From Pseudomonadota bacterium (lineage in GTDB: Bacteria; Pseudomonadota; Alphaproteobacteria; Rhizobiales; Rhizobiaceae), in the NCBI GenBank assembly GCA_023428515.1, contig JAEYXI010000301.1, positions 1 to 6,473 on the forward strand: DNA of 6,473 nucleotides, read 5' to 3'. The first letter of the stretch is position 1. Every line of letters starts with the position of its first letter. This document shows, piece by piece, positions 5,448 to 6,473 of the stretch. Below the pieces are notes generated by a model. The model searched no databases and had not been told where the DNA came from. It saw nothing but the letters and a program-made list of their open reading frames with translations. The position numbers and the translations under genes were made by a program.

Positions 5448-5514
5448 TCTGCGCTCCTGTCTGCGAGGCGCCGTTCGCGACGCCGCGCCGGATCAACGGC
5501 ACGGCGCTGCCATC

Positions 5515-5955
5515 TCAGCGCGGCGATCGCTCGCCTTCCGGCCGGTCGGTCGCGTACGGAACGATCGTGTAGCCCTGGCTGCGGCCGTCGCGCTCCTGGC
5601 GCAGCAGGCGGAAGCCCGGTTCTTTGGGCGGCCGGTTGACGATGAACGACATGCGCGGCGCCTCCCAGCCCTTGCTGGAATCGAAGGCGGTGACACGGAT
5701 GTACATGTCGGGCAGCGCCTTGCGGCAGGCGTTGATCTCCATCAGGATTCCCGCCGGGTCCTTCAGGTCGAACATCGGATTGCCGTACATCTCCCAATAG
5801 GTGTTGCGCGGATGCGGATCGTCAGAATATTCGACGCTCACCGCCCAGTGGTTCTTCAGCGCATATTTGATCTGCGCCGAGATCTGGGCGTCGGTCAGGT
5901 CGGGCAGGAACGAGAACTGGCCCTGCGTGACCTTGTTTCCGGGATTGGTCATCAT
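5515..5955 (-). CDS. cbbS: RuBisCO small subunit, form IC (red type)
   Basis: This 146-residue small subunit caps the L8S8 RuBisCO hexadecamer and stabilises the large-subunit octamer. It begins [20 protein letters not shown]. The family core follows: [20 protein letters not shown] at 20-39, then [15 protein letters not shown] (52-66), [20 protein letters not shown] (73-92) and the [15 protein letters not shown] segment (103-117). Residues from about 115 to the end, including [12 protein letters not shown], form the C-terminal hairpin extension that marks red-type small subunits. A perfect anti-16S match TAAGGAGG (5965-5972) overlaps the cbbL stop and lies nine bases before the first of two tandem ATGs, so 5955 is preferred over 5952. 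The gap to cbbL is only 14 bp, as expected for tightly coupled, roughly equal synthesis of the two subunits. The last residues, GERSPR, look variable. The open frame upstream of 5955 is a shadow of cbbL. Confidence 0.97.
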   Translation of the reverse strand: MMTNPGNKVTQGQFSFLPDLTDAQISAQIKYALKNHWAVSVEYSDDPHPRNTYWEMYGNPMFDLKDPAGILMEINACRKALPDMYIRVTAFDSSKGWEAPRMSFIVNRPPKEPGFRLLRQERDGRSQGYTIVPYATDRPEGERSPR

Positions 5956-5969
5956 GGCTTTTTGCCTCC

Positions 5970-6473
<504 letters not shown>

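Noticed and set aside
5448..5514. Gap between cbbS and cbbX examined for a small gene or regulatory hairpin
   Set aside because: Only a short GCGCCG/CGGCGC pairing with an 11-base loop is seen, and no start codon with a usable frame. It is treated as an ordinary spacer.

Overview
The window looks like chromosome or megaplasmid DNA from a GC-rich alphaproteobacterium, most likely of the order Hyphomicrobiales (Mesorhizobium/Sinorhizobium-like). This rests on the red-type (form IC) RuBisCO with its activase CbbX, the operon order cbbL-cbbS-cbbX-rpe, the strong bias to G/C at third codon positions and the character of the proteins. The assignment comes from recognition of protein families, not from a database search.

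Right part (about 3745-6473, all on the minus strand): the distal end of a Calvin-Benson-Bassham operon. Transcription runs right to left: the C-terminal third of cbbL (cut by the window edge), cbbS, cbbX and an operon-borne ribulose-5-phosphate 3-epimerase (cbbE/rpe). Form IC RuBisCO fixes CO2, CbbX frees the inhibited enzyme, and the epimerase helps regenerate ribulose-5-phosphate. The operon ends at a good hairpin-plus-T-rich terminator at 3685-3734, shared with the convergent cytochrome gene.

Middle (3011-3689): a plus-strand gene for a small periplasmic class I cytochrome c, preceded by a divergent regulatory region of about 300 bp. That region holds two striking inverted repeats and a pair of back-to-back candidate sigma-70 promoters.

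Left part (253-3010, minus strand): a tightly packed operon that reads away from the cytochrome gene. It encodes a 69-residue protein with four cysteines and no recognised function, then a NitT/TauT-type ABC importer (exported substrate-binding protein, permease, ATPase). The last three genes have overlapping ends. A plus-strand gene enters from the left edge and ends at 198, convergent with the importer; only its Cys-containing C-terminus is visible.

A working picture, by inference: in rhizobia the cbb operon supports autotrophic growth on C1 compounds (methanol to formate to CO2) or inorganic donors. The cytochrome, the unknown small protein and the importer may be an accessory module for that lifestyle, for example electron transfer from a periplasmic dehydrogenase plus uptake of a cofactor or substrate. 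Nothing in the sequence fixes the transported substrate. The points most worth a second look are the structured divergent region, the small four-Cys protein, the unsettled start of the binding protein, the proline in the CbbX Walker B strand and the degenerate ABC signature motif.
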